Shown piece by piece: positions 16,295 through 24,447 of a DNA stretch of 24,591 nt. Made by a program: the position numbers and the translations under genes. The DNA comes from Bordetella parapertussis (GTDB lineage Bacteria; Pseudomonadota; Gammaproteobacteria; Burkholderiales; Burkholderiaceae_B). Positions within the stretch are counted from its first letter, which is position 1; each line of letters begins with the position of its first letter. The DNA lies in the NCBI GenBank assembly GCA_945872285.1, contig CAMBZR010000053.1:1-24591 (forward strand). The letters are read 5' to 3'. The notes beneath the pieces are model-generated. The model saw nothing but the letters and a program-made list of their open reading frames with translations. It was not told where the DNA came from and did not search any database.

Positions 16295-17454
16295 ATGGCA
16301 AGGCCTACATTGCGGGTGCCTTTGAGCATCCGACCCGCTTCGCGCCTGAAAAATCGGTCGCCCAACTGCACGTCGAGTGTGCTGCCGGTGCCCTGAAAGA
16401 CGCGGGCCTGAGTTTTGCCGATGTCGACGGTTACTTTTGTGCGGGTGACGCGCCTGGGGGCAGCCCTTTACCCTTAGCCGATTACATGAATCTAAAGCTC
16501 AAGTGGATGGATGGCACCGAGTTGGGTGGCTGCTCATACTTAGCCCATATTGAACATGCGGCAGCGGCGATTGCCGCGGGCAAGTGCTCGGTGGCTTTGA
16601 TCACGCTGGCGGGTAAGCCGCGCAGTCAGGGCCAGGCTGTTGGCACTGCGCCGCGGGTGCTCAGCGCCGACCGCCCCGAGACCCCGTGGGATCCGCCCTC
16701 GCGCTGGGGCATCGCCGGTATTTATGCCATGTATGCGATGCGTCATATGCATGAATACGGTACGACCTCTGACCAGATGGCCTGGGTAAAAGTTGCCGCT
16801 TCGCACCACGCCCAGCATAATCCTCACGCGTTGTTGCGCAAGGTCGTGACAGTTCAGGATGTCGTTACGTCGGCCATGATTGCCAAGCCTTTGCATAGGC
16901 TGGATTGCTGCGTAATTACGGATGGCGGTGGCGCGCTGATCGTGACCCGCCCAGAAATCGCCCGAAGTCTGAAGCAACCCCTAGTCAAGATTCGTGGCTG
17001 TGGCCAAACTATTAAAACGAATAACGGTGGCGCTATTGATGTGACGCGTACTGGCGCCGAGCGCTCTGGCCCTCTCGCGTTTGACGAGGCGGGTATTGTG
17101 CCCGCCGACATTAAATACGCCTCGGTCTATGACAATTTCACTATTATGGTGATTGCACAGCTCGAAGATTTAGGGTTTTGTAAAAAAGGCGAGGGCGGAA
17201 AATTCGTTGCCGATGGCAATCTCATCTCAGGGGTGGGCAAGCTGCCCTGGAACACTGACGGTGGCGGTCTGTGCAACAACCATCCAATGAATCGGGGTGG
17301 CATTACCAAAGCCATCGAGGCCGTACGTCAGTGTCGCGGTCAGGCGCACCCCGCGGTGCAAGTAAAGAATTGTGATTTGGCGTTGGCAAGCGGCCCAGGC
17401 CTTGTGTTGGGCGATGGCCACGCTCACGCCACCGTTATCTTTGAGCGAGAATAA
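16285..17454 (+). CDS. Thiolase-superfamily protein, SCP2/lipid-transfer type (thiolase or retro-aldolase)
   Basis: A 389-residue thiolase fold of the SCP2-type branch. The nucleophile region reads G-G-C-S-Y-L-A-H-I-E-H, with Cys83 as candidate nucleophile, and the C-terminal catalytic block reads N-N-H-P-M-N-R-G-G with His333. Members of this branch either cleave 3-oxoacyl-CoA with CoA or, when paired with a DUF35 partner as in steroid side-chain loss (Ltp2), perform retro-aldol cleavage. The following gene encodes exactly such a partner. The start overlaps the panE-like gene by 10 bp, indicating coupling. A CoA-ester substrate is expected. Retention of Cys and His favours thiolase chemistry, but the distinction is uncertain. 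Confidence 0.88.
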   Translation: MSLNGKAYIAGAFEHPTRFAPEKSVAQLHVECAAGALKDAGLSFADVDGYFCAGDAPGGSPLPLADYMNLKLKWMDGTELGGCSYLAHIEHAAAAIAAGKCSVALITLAGKPRSQGQAVGTAPRVLSADRPETPWDPPSRWGIAGIYAMYAMRHMHEYGTTSDQMAWVKVAASHHAQHNPHALLRKVVTVQDVVTSAMIAKPLHRLDCCVITDGGGALIVTRPEIARSLKQPLVKIRGCGQTIKTNNGGAIDVTRTGAERSGPLAFDEAGIVPADIKYASVYDNFTIMVIAQLEDLGFCKKGEGGKFVADGNLISGVGKLPWNTDGGGLCNNHPMNRGGITKAIEAVRQCRGQAHPAVQVKNCDLALASGPGLVLGDGHAHATVIFERE

Positions 17455-17458
17455 TGCG

Positions 17459-17902
17459 ATGCAAACGAATGAATCTTTAGAGCACGCCATGGCAGCGCTG
17501 GCACAAGACCCCTATGTGGGGGCAAACCCCGAGTTACACGAGTTCTGGCAAGCCGCCGCGCGTCACGAGTTGCTTGTTAAAACGTGCACGCAATGTTCGC
17601 GTGCCCACTGGTATCCCAGAATGTTCTGCCCCTTTTGCGCCAGCGAAGATACCGAATGGCGCAAGGCTTCGGGGCAAGGCAAGATCTATGCGTTTAGCGA
17701 AGTCGTGCGCGCCGAACCTCCTTATATCCTGGCCTACGTGCGGCTTGACGAGGGCCCCGTTTTGCTCACGAATATGGTCGATTGTGATCCCACCGCTCTG
17801 CATATCGATCAGGTCGTAAAGGTGTTGTTCAAACCCGCGCAAGAGGGACGTAGTTTTCCAGTTTTTACGCCAAGCAAAAAGGTAACTAGACGCGCGACCT
17901 GA
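17459..17902 (+). CDS. Zinc-ribbon/OB-fold (DUF35) thiolase partner protein
   Basis: A 147-residue protein with an N-terminal helix, a zinc ribbon C43-x-x-C46...C57-x-x-C60 (C-T-Q-C and C-P-F-C), and a C-terminal OB-fold (I-Y-A-F-S-E-V-V-R, V-R-L-D-E-G-P-V-L). DUF35 proteins bind SCP2-type thiolases and help position CoA substrates. The ATG at 17459 is 4 bp past the thiolase stop with GAGCGAGA just upstream; an open frame continues to 17372 inside the thiolase gene, but that start is unlikely. Tight spacing and known family behaviour make a complex with the preceding thiolase probable. No catalytic role of its own is visible. Confidence 0.92.
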   Translation: MQTNESLEHAMAALAQDPYVGANPELHEFWQAAARHELLVKTCTQCSRAHWYPRMFCPFCASEDTEWRKASGQGKIYAFSEVVRAEPPYILAYVRLDEGPVLLTNMVDCDPTALHIDQVVKVLFKPAQEGRSFPVFTPSKKVTRRAT

Positions 17903-17984
17903 ACCCTATGGCCGTCGTCATGCGCAGAATTAGAGTCGCGCTGAAATCATTCAGTAACTACTTGATAAAAAAAAGAGAACTTTT

Positions 17985-18977
17985 ATGAAAAATATAATTT
18001 TTATTTTGAGCCGCCGTAGTGTTTTACTTTCAGCTGCTCTGGCACTTCTTGGTGTTATTGGCGTAGCCAGCGCACAAAGCCCGGCCGACAAATATCCAGA
18101 AAAATCCATCAAGATTGTCGTCCCGTTTCCACCGGGCGGCTCGACCGATGCACTCGGGCGCGCGATCGCTCAAAAGATGCAAGAAAAATGGGGACAGCCG
18201 GTGGTGGTTGAAAACCGCCCAGGCGCGAGCACGCTGATCGGCTCAACAGCGGTGGCGAAGGCGGCCCCCGATGGCTATACCCTAATTGTGTCAGTCAGTA
18301 GCCACACAACGAACCCAGCGATGCATTCAAGTATGCCCTTTGATACGCTAAAAGATTTCCAACCAATCAGCATGCTTGCCCGCGCGCCTGTGCTGGTGGT
18401 AGCGAATCCGAATTTTCCGGCTAACAATATCAAAGAGCTGATCGAGCTCGGTCGGGCGGGCAAGATCAAGTTGGATTACGGCTCAGCGGGTGTAGGAACA
18501 ATGACGCACTTGACGGCCGAGTTGATTAAAAAGCAAACCGGTTTGGACTTAACCCATATCCTGTACAAGGGCGGTAATCCAGCGATGATGGATGTGATGT
18601 CGGGGCATCTTGCCCTCACGTTTGCGACGCTTGGCCAAGTCCAGCCGCAGATTAAATCAGGCAGGCTCAAAGCACTGGGGATTTCGTCTGATACGCGTTA
18701 TGCCTCAGTGTCCGATATTCCCACGCTCAAAGAGCAAGGACTAGATGTTGTCACCATCGAGTGGTTCGGTTTACTCGCACCTGCGGCAACGCCACCGAGC
18801 ATCATTGCCAAGCTCAATGCTGAGGTCAAGCAGATTATGGCCAACCCAGAACTCGGTGATCGCCTGGCTTCGATCGAGCTTGTGAGCTCAAGCGCAGAGT
18901 TTCTTGAAAAGTTTATACAGGCTGAGGTCAATCGGTGGGCGCCTGTCATTAAAGAGCTCAACATCAAAACGAATTAA
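17985..18977 (+). CDS. Bug/TctC-family periplasmic solute-binding protein (Bug5)
   Basis: A 330-residue Bug protein with the most canonical sequence of the five: K-Y-P-E-K-S-I-K start, V-P-F-P-P-G-G-S-T-D loop, A-A-P-D-G-Y-T, and Y-G-S-A-G-V-G-T. The signal peptide is residues 1-30 (A-S-A cleavage, 28-30). S-R-R-S-V-L-L at 9-15 faintly resembles a twin-arginine motif, but a hydrophobic stretch precedes it, so Sec export is more likely. It follows the DUF35 gene by 82 bp and precedes queF by 14 bp. It probably serves the PanE/thiolase/DUF35 module. A small palindrome CTGAA-atca-TTCAG (17941-17954) lies upstream. Confidence 0.95.
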   Translation: MKNIIFILSRRSVLLSAALALLGVIGVASAQSPADKYPEKSIKIVVPFPPGGSTDALGRAIAQKMQEKWGQPVVVENRPGASTLIGSTAVAKAAPDGYTLIVSVSSHTTNPAMHSSMPFDTLKDFQPISMLARAPVLVVANPNFPANNIKELIELGRAGKIKLDYGSAGVGTMTHLTAELIKKQTGLDLTHILYKGGNPAMMDVMSGHLALTFATLGQVQPQIKSGRLKALGISSDTRYASVSDIPTLKEQGLDVVTIEWFGLLAPAATPPSIIAKLNAEVKQIMANPELGDRLASIELVSSSAEFLEKFIQAEVNRWAPVIKELNIKTN

Positions 18978-18991
18978 GGTTCGTTCAAACT

Positions 18992-19882
18992 ATGAAATCA
19001 GGTTCGCCTAACATACCGCTTGAGGTGCCCTTGGGCAAAGAGGTTCCATATCCAAAGGGATATGACGCCTCGTTGCTGTTTCCGATGCCTCGTGCTGACG
19101 CGCGGTTAACCTTGAAGATACAAAGCGGTGGCGCTGTCGCGGCCGCGCAGTCAGAACGGATGTTGCCGTTTACAGGCTTCGATCTTTGGAACGCTTACGA
19201 AGTGTCCTGGCTCAATGCCAAGGGCTTACCTAAAGTCGTGTTGTTGCGACTAAAGGTGCCTTGTACCAGCCCAAATATCGTTGAGTCAAAGTCTTTGAAG
19301 CTTTATCTCAATAGCTTCAATCAAACTCGGTTTGACACGGTGCATCATGTTTTTGAGCGCTTGCGAACAGATCTTGCGCAGGTCCTAGGCGCAGAACTTG
19401 AGCTTGAGCTCGTGGGCCCCGATCAGTTCGCGAACGAAAAAATACATGAGTTCACAGGAATCGATTTAGATAAGTTAGATATCGAAATCGACTGCTACGA
19501 GCCCGATGCCAACATACTAAAGCCTCACGCAGGCAAGTTGGCTAACGCTTGCCCCGAGGTCTCTGAACGCCTGTTCTCGCGATTGCTTAAATCAAACTGC
19601 CCAGTCACGGATCAGCCAGACTGGGCGTGCATACAGATTGAATACACGGGTCCCGCGATTGATCACGCGAGTTTGTTGAAATATATCGTTTCATACAGAA
19701 TGCACAATGGTTTTCATGAACATTGTGTTGAAAAAATCTTTGTCGATATCCTCAAGCAGTGTGCGCCGAGCTCTCTGTCTGTCTATGCGCGTTACACCCG
19801 CCGCGGTGGACTAGACATCAACCCTTGGCGCGCGACCTTTGACGTCAAACCGCCCAGTTTAGGACGCAGTGCCCGTCAATAG
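18992..19882 (+). CDS. queF: NADPH-dependent 7-cyano-7-deazaguanine (preQ0) reductase, long form
   Basis: A 296-residue QueF of the long, two-domain type (E. coli protein 282 residues). It reduces the nitrile of preQ0 to the amine preQ1 in queuosine tRNA modification. Catalytic Cys203 and Asp210 in S-N-C-P-V-T-D-Q-P-D-W keep the 7-residue spacing of the E. coli enzyme. E-S-K-S at 98-101, F-H-E-H-C-V-E at 241-247 and Y-T-R-R-G-G-L-D-I-N-P-W-R are diagnostic. It begins only 14 bp after bug5, so it is probably cotranscribed with a transport gene, or has a promoter inside bug5. No other queuosine gene is present. Convergent with the PLP-enzyme gene, 46 bp away. Confidence 0.96.
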   Translation: MKSGSPNIPLEVPLGKEVPYPKGYDASLLFPMPRADARLTLKIQSGGAVAAAQSERMLPFTGFDLWNAYEVSWLNAKGLPKVVLLRLKVPCTSPNIVESKSLKLYLNSFNQTRFDTVHHVFERLRTDLAQVLGAELELELVGPDQFANEKIHEFTGIDLDKLDIEIDCYEPDANILKPHAGKLANACPEVSERLFSRLLKSNCPVTDQPDWACIQIEYTGPAIDHASLLKYIVSYRMHNGFHEHCVEKIFVDILKQCAPSSLSVYARYTRRGGLDINPWRATFDVKPPSLGRSARQ

Positions 19883-19928
19883 ACTGTGTGATTAAGACCA
19901 CTCAGGTTGTTTGTCAGCAATGCAATCG

Positions 19929-21209
19929 TCAAAAAAGAGTTTGTACCGCACCCGTCACTTGATATTGTTCGTCGACCAACAAGACTTGTCGCCACTTATC
20001 GAACGTGAGGCAAGGGTGTGAGATGTCAAACGCCAGCATATCGCCAACGTTGAGGTCAGCGCCAGTGGGGATACTCATAAACGCATGTTGATCCATCATG
20101 GCGGTAATCTTCCAGTCGCCCGGCGCGGGCTGTGGCGCTTGACTTGCCCCCGGTCGATAGTGCAGCGAGGTGATCGGCAACCCAGCGTCAAACGCTGCAT
20201 CGCGCTTACCCAAGGCAATAATCGCCCGGTTCGCTTCAGGCACGGCTTGAACGTAGGCCCACAACTGCAAAGCGGGTAATAAGCTGCGACCCATTTCGCG
20301 TGCGACCGGGTTGCTGGCCTGTATGCGTTTCTCAGCATTGAGGTACACACCGACATCGTGGGTGAGATAGCAGCCCGGTCTTAAAATCACTTGCAAGGTT
20401 TGATTTGTCGAGAGACTTTTATTGCCAAACTCTTCAGCCACAACGTCAAACCAGGCTGAGCCTGCGCCACTGAGTATCACCCGCGGCTCTGTAAACCTGT
20501 TTTGCAACGCGAGCGCCTGCGTTCTCGCCAGCACATGCTGTAGCAGGTGCCGAATCGCTGGCTCTTCACTTAAAACACCTTCATAGAGTTCAACGCCGAC
20601 AAGGCTTAAGGCTTGTGGCCAGCGTGCGATGGCGTCAAGCACTGCCTGCTCTTGTGCGAGATCGCGTATCCCAGTACGGCCGCCTTCGACCCCGTACTCG
20701 AGCAGTATTTTCAATGTCTGTTGATGGTCAGAAAAATACTGGCCGAGCGCGTCAGCATTCGCTGCTGAGTCAACAATGCAACAAAAGTAGAAGTTTGGAT
20801 CTGCCTGTTGCAAGCGAGCGATGAGCGCCATATTGCCCTTGCCGACCAATTGGTTTGCCATGATGATGCGCGGTACGCCGTGCGATGCAGCGGCCTGCAC
20901 TTGCGAAGCTGTAGCAAGTGTGATGCCCCAAGCGCCGTGCGCAAGTTGCATTTGAAAAAGCTCTGGGCTCATGGTCGTTTTGCCATGCGGTGCAAGCTCG
21001 ACACCGTAACGCTCGATGAACTGCTTCATCCAAACAAGGTTGTGTTCGATACGACTTTGGCGCAACACGGCAACCGGCAGGCTCACGTCTTCGTTCAAAA
21101 TACTCCAGCCAAGCGAACGACACCCTGCCAAGGTGCTGCCAGAAGGCACAAAGCCTAAACCTTTGCCCAGCGTGTCAAGTTGTGTTTTTTGAACCAGATT
21201 TGATTGCAT
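19929..21209 (-). CDS. PLP-dependent D-serine dehydratase-like/D-threonine aldolase-family amino acid deaminase
   Basis: A 426-residue fold-III PLP enzyme: alanine-racemase-type barrel then a D-serine-dehydratase-like beta domain. P-H-G-K-T-T-M at 74-80 holds the likely PLP Lys77. In the C-terminal domain, M-D-Q-H-A-F (His375) and D-I-S-H-P-C (His398, Cys400) match the zinc site of eukaryotic-type D-serine dehydratase. Expected chemistry is removal of ammonia from, or aldol cleavage of, a D-amino acid or beta-hydroxy amino acid. The length agrees with bacterial proteins annotated as amino acid deaminase. It lies 60 bp after the acetyltransferase on the same strand. No regulator is adjacent. 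Deaminase versus aldolase activity is undecided. Confidence 0.88.
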   Translation of the reverse strand: MQSNLVQKTQLDTLGKGLGFVPSGSTLAGCRSLGWSILNEDVSLPVAVLRQSRIEHNLVWMKQFIERYGVELAPHGKTTMSPELFQMQLAHGAWGITLATASQVQAAASHGVPRIIMANQLVGKGNMALIARLQQADPNFYFCCIVDSAANADALGQYFSDHQQTLKILLEYGVEGGRTGIRDLAQEQAVLDAIARWPQALSLVGVELYEGVLSEEPAIRHLLQHVLARTQALALQNRFTEPRVILSGAGSAWFDVVAEEFGNKSLSTNQTLQVILRPGCYLTHDVGVYLNAEKRIQASNPVAREMGRSLLPALQLWAYVQAVPEANRAIIALGKRDAAFDAGLPITSLHYRPGASQAPQPAPGDWKITAMMDQHAFMSIPTGADLNVGDMLAFDISHPCLTFDKWRQVLLVDEQYQVTGAVQTLF

Positions 21210-21269
21210 GGTTAAGGGTGACCTAAAGTGTTCGAGGATAGCCGTGGCCGTCTGTTGACTCGCTTGACG

Positions 21270-21689
21270 CTATTCATCGGAAATTAGCCTTTTGCCCAAG
21301 CTCACCGAAGCATCGATTTTGTAGCCGAGCGCTTCATAAAAGCCCAAGGCTTGCGCGTTTGTTTCACGCACCTGTAAGTTCAATTTTGGGCAGCCTGCCT
21401 TTAAAAGAAGGGCTTCACCAAACTGCATGAGTTGTTTGGCGTAGCCGCGGCGTTGATGCTCTGGCGATACGGCTAGATAATTGACCCAACCTCTGTGCCC
21501 TTCGTAGCCAAACATGGCGCTCGCGACGATTTCATGATTGACTTCGCCCACGACAAACCACTCAGGGTTGACCGCCAGTTTGCGTTCAATGTCTAGCTGC
21601 GGATTATTCCACGCCCGGACTAATCCGCAGCAGTGCCAAAGACTGACAACTGCTTCTTTATCGTTTTTGATGAAAGGTCTTATATTCAA
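21270..21689 (-). CDS. GNAT-family N-acetyltransferase, YpeA-like
   Basis: A 139-residue GNAT protein closely resembling E. coli YpeA over its whole length: start N-I-R-P-F, W-N-N-P-Q-L-D-I-E-R-K near 29-39, G-Y-E-G-H-R-G, the acetyl-CoA loop Q-R-R-G-Y-A, G-C-P-K-L-N-L-Q-V-R, and the end L-G-K-R-L-I. The frame begins with TTG; the match to the YpeA N-terminus supports that start even though no good ribosome site is seen and no nearby in-frame ATG exists. The acetyl acceptor is unknown. It precedes the PLP enzyme by 60 bp and may share its transcript. Confidence 0.9.
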   Translation of the reverse strand: MNIRPFIKNDKEAVVSLWHCCGLVRAWNNPQLDIERKLAVNPEWFVVGEVNHEIVASAMFGYEGHRGWVNYLAVSPEHQRRGYAKQLMQFGEALLLKAGCPKLNLQVRETNAQALGFYEALGYKIDASVSLGKRLISDE

Positions 21690-21992
21690 TTAGATTACCA
21701 AGCTATACCGAGACCAGCTCGAGCAGTCCGAATCTAAAGAAGTGTCGCGAATTTGTCAAGATACGCTCTCAGATACGCTCTGAGTCAGACTGAACCTCAA
21801 GATTTGTTACCAAATGCTTGGTGCGATCTTGGGGGTCATCCACTCGATCTCGACATTGCTGCGACTAAGATAATGCCAAGCTAGCGCGTGGCATACTGTT
21901 TGCTAAATTCAATTGCTCTCTGCGCTTTAAGGTGTGCCCGTCTCGACAGTGATCCGCTGAGACTTTGTCGATCGCAGTGAATCTAGGTGACT
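21690..21992. other. 303-bp intergenic region with tandem and inverted repeats
   Basis: No gene is seen here between the divergent acetyltransferase and MFS genes. AGATACGCTCTC/AGATACGCTCTG is a 12-bp tandem repeat at 21759-21782, within which CTCAGA-tacgc-TCTGAG (21768-21784) forms a perfect inverted repeat. ATGCCA (21873-21878) and TGGCAT (21889-21894) form a second, with a 10-bp spacer, typical of a dimeric repressor or activator site. No confident -35/-10 pair could be assigned. Confidence 0.5.
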
Positions 21993-23336
21993 ATGATCAA
22001 AGCCGCTGCAGTCAAAGATACAACCGAACGCAATCGCGCTTTTAGCGGCTGGGTATCGCGCGTTCCTTTTTATTATGGTTGGGTGCTGATTGGTATCGCG
22101 TTCGTTACGATCGCGATCGGGATTAGCGCCCGAACGTCATTTTCACTATTGCTACCACCCCTCATCGACGAGTTTCACTGGTCGCGCGGCCTGGCCTCTG
22201 GGTCTTTTGCGTTTGGATTTTTAGTGTCAGCGCTGATCAGCCCCATTGTTGGGCAAGTGATGGACCGCTATGGGCCCCGTTTCTTGCTTCTCGCTGGCGC
22301 CTGCCTCACTGCGCTGGGCTTGTTGCTGGCCACAATGATGCAAGAACCCTGGCAGCTCTATGCAACGCTAGGGTTTCTTGTGGGAGGCGGTACCAACCTC
22401 ATGGGGTTTAGCGTTCACTCGATCTTTTTGCCCAACTGGTTTGTGCGCCGTCGTGGCTTGGCGCTTGGTATCGCGTTTTCAGGTGCTGGGGTGGGGGCGT
22501 TGGTCATCTTGCCGTGGTTGCAGGAGATTATCGTTCGCGCAGGTTGGCGTGCCTCGTGTTTGGCGCTCGGGGCAGTCGTGTTATTTGTTCTTGCACCACT
22601 TAGTTTTTTTGTCTGGCGCCGCCCTGAGGATGTGGGACTCGAGCCAGACGGGCAGCACGGTCAGACCGAGGCCGAAGTCAGTACGAGAGCGTCAAACGTT
22701 GTTGACCACGCCTGGGTAAACGCCGAATGGACCATCGCAAAGGCGATGCGAACCAATCGTTTTTGGTGCATCATTTTTGGCTATTTTTGTGCACTATTTA
22801 CATGGTATGCGGTGCAAGTGCATCAAACTAAATATCTTGTAGAAATTGGCTTTAGCCCAGCCACGTCAGCTTGGGCGCTAGCACTGGTGAGCGCCTTTGG
22901 TATGTTTGGTCAAATCGGCATGGGTGCGCTATCTGATCGGATTGGCCGAGAGTGGGCGTGGGGCGCAAGTTGTTTAGGTTCAGCGATCTCGTGCGCGGCT
23001 TTGCTGGCGCTTGAGGGTGCGCCCACTCAGTGGTTGCTGTACGTGATGGTGATTTCACAGGGCGTGCTGGGCTATGGTATGACTGCCTTGATGGGGCCCA
23101 TTGTGATGGAAATTTTTCAAGGAAAATCCTTCGGTTCAATCTTTGGAGTCGTGACGATCGCAGTGATGGCCGGAGGCGCCGTGGGGCCTTGGGTAACCGG
23201 TGTGATTCACGACCAAACTGGCAGCTATCGCATCGCTTTCGCACTCGCGTTAGCGTGTTGCTTGCTTTCGAGTATTGCGATCTGGATCGCCGCTCCGCGC
23301 AAAGTGCGGTTGGTGCAAGGGAGGATTAAACGGTGA
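21993..23336 (+). CDS. MFS transporter, monocarboxylate/oxalate-formate antiporter-like
   Basis: A 447-residue major facilitator protein with about 12 membrane segments in two halves joined by a hydrophilic loop (about 210-240). The first segment opens with Y-Y-G-W, and loop 2-3 has G-Q-V-M-D-R-Y-G-P-R, the MFS motif A. W-F-V-R-R-R-G-L-A-L-G-I-A in the first half and G-A-L-S-D-R-I-G-R in the second half resemble the MCT/OFA branch, which moves small mono- and dicarboxylates. The ATG at 21993 follows AGGTGA (21985-21990), better than the GTG 6 bp upstream. It could import organic acids as an alternative to the missing TTT membrane proteins. The substrate is unknown. Confidence 0.9.
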   Translation: MIKAAAVKDTTERNRAFSGWVSRVPFYYGWVLIGIAFVTIAIGISARTSFSLLLPPLIDEFHWSRGLASGSFAFGFLVSALISPIVGQVMDRYGPRFLLLAGACLTALGLLLATMMQEPWQLYATLGFLVGGGTNLMGFSVHSIFLPNWFVRRRGLALGIAFSGAGVGALVILPWLQEIIVRAGWRASCLALGAVVLFVLAPLSFFVWRRPEDVGLEPDGQHGQTEAEVSTRASNVVDHAWVNAEWTIAKAMRTNRFWCIIFGYFCALFTWYAVQVHQTKYLVEIGFSPATSAWALALVSAFGMFGQIGMGALSDRIGREWAWGASCLGSAISCAALLALEGAPTQWLLYVMVISQGVLGYGMTALMGPIVMEIFQGKSFGSIFGVVTIAVMAGGAVGPWVTGVIHDQTGSYRIAFALALACCLLSSIAIWIAAPRKVRLVQGRIKR

Positions 23337-23472
23337 TCTGACCGAGGTAAGTCGTAGGTCAATGTCACTACCGTCATGATCCAGTCCATGCAAAACAGAA
23401 CCAAACACGCGGGGGTTTGAATCGCTACTAGTATCGTAGACACGACAAGCTTTCCAAGCGGCTCACGCGCTT

Positions 23473-24288
23473 TTAGTTTCCGCGCGTCAACTGCATGTTA
23501 GTGAGTCGGTCTAAGGCCTCTTGTATCGGTGCGCTACTAATTACGTCTAAGCCAGAAAATCGATTTTGCGCGATGTAGGCCAGGTACAACGCTAGGAGGG
23601 TCACTAGGTACAACAAAAAATTAGACAGGTACTGCACGGGTGGCTTTGTGAGCATGGCTAGGCTTAAAATCGCACTGGAAGCGAGCAGCGTAATGAAAGC
23701 CAGAAGCAGCCCCCGAAGGCCAACACTGAATTCGCTAGCATCAATTCTAAGCAGCCGCTGTTCTCTGATGCGGGCCACAAGAGTGCCGAGGTGCATGCTC
23801 GTGATTGCCGGAAGTCGTGTCAAGTTTTCGGGAGAATAGACAATATCTGACATCTCGGTAAGTGGCCGCAGTGCGCTATTCTCGCCTTTTCGGATGGATT
23901 GGGAATTACCTTGTTGGAGCGCTGGCCACTCTTTTTGCAGCACGTTTGACGTGTAGTCGCGGGTTGCCGCCATCAGCGGAGCGCCAACAGATGAGTCAAT
24001 ACTAAGCGCCAGACGCCCCAGTGTGCGTAGCGCGTCTGCCTCTTGAAGGAGTGAGGTTTTGGCACGAAGGTGGACGTTTGAAATATCACTAAAGACAAAG
24101 GCGATACCTAAAGATAGCAAAATAATTGCGCCAGAGTTCAATCCCGAAATATTGATGCCGTCGAACTTACGGACCAATTCTGCGTGTCTTTTTGGAGAAA
24201 AACTCCAGAGCATAATGGCGAACGCAACGCTCGCGCTTAAAACAGCGATTAGCAGAAAATTGAGAATAAGAGTTGTAGTTGTATTCAT
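23473..24288 (-). CDS. DUF4239-type (bestrophin-like) integral membrane protein
   Basis: A 271-residue membrane protein. Two segments near the N-terminus (about 5-27 and 42-62), a central soluble helical region (about 65-190) rich in charged residues with E-A-D-A-L-R-T-L-G-R-L-A, and two C-terminal segments (about 195-250) match the DUF4239 layout, whose role is unknown. The ATG at 24288 is preferred because a predicted promoter (-35 TTGTGC 24368-24373, -10 TATCCT 24346-24351 on the complement, 16-bp spacer) starts RNA near 24339, leaving a normal leader; the GTG at 24333 would be almost leaderless. The direct repeats at 24366-24399 overlap the -35. It is convergent with the MFS gene. Confidence 0.75.
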   Translation of the reverse strand: MNTTTTLILNFLLIAVLSASVAFAIMLWSFSPKRHAELVRKFDGINISGLNSGAIILLSLGIAFVFSDISNVHLRAKTSLLQEADALRTLGRLALSIDSSVGAPLMAATRDYTSNVLQKEWPALQQGNSQSIRKGENSALRPLTEMSDIVYSPENLTRLPAITSMHLGTLVARIREQRLLRIDASEFSVGLRGLLLAFITLLASSAILSLAMLTKPPVQYLSNFLLYLVTLLALYLAYIAQNRFSGLDVISSAPIQEALDRLTNMQLTRGN

Positions 24289-24345
24289 GGAGTGTGAACC
24301 GTGTGCTCTATTTCTTGTGGCACTGGTATGCACTCAAAAAAACAT

Positions 24346-24373
24346 AGGATAAGTTATGTTTAGTATTGCACAA
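24346..24373 (-). promoter_or_regulatory. Predicted promoter of the DUF4239 gene
   Basis: On the complement, TTGTGC (24368-24373) and TATCCT (24346-24351) are separated by 16 bp; the match to sigma-70 consensus is moderate. The start would fall near 24339. Confidence 0.4.
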
Positions 24374-24427
24374 TCAGTGCTCTTTTTGCACAACGAGTGT
24401 ACAACCGCACCAAAAAAACTGTACAAC
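24366..24427. repeat. Short direct repeats between tRNA-Leu and the DUF4239 gene
   Basis: TTGCACAATCAGTG (24366-24379) and TTGCACAACGAGTG (24386-24399) match at 12 of 14 bases with a 20-bp period, two helical turns. Two further related units, TGTACAAC, occur at 24398-24405 and 24420-24427. The first overlaps the predicted -35 of the DUF4239 gene, suggesting a cooperative protein-binding site. An A7 run at 24412-24418 is a T7 run in the tRNA transcript and may help end it. Confidence 0.5.
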
Positions 24428-24447
24428 GTGGAGAACCGCATAAATGC

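Noticed and set aside
16540..16977. 145-codon minus-strand open frame inside the thiolase gene
   Set aside because: Antisense shadow of a well-supported thiolase; no domain, no ribosome site, atypical composition.
18978..18991. preQ1/preQ0 riboswitch before queF
   Set aside because: Only 14 bp separate bug5 and queF, too short for an aptamer, and no such fold is seen at the end of bug5.
22852..23244. 130-codon minus-strand open frame inside the MFS gene
   Set aside because: Rich in Arg and Ser, as expected for an antisense shadow of a membrane protein; no independent support.
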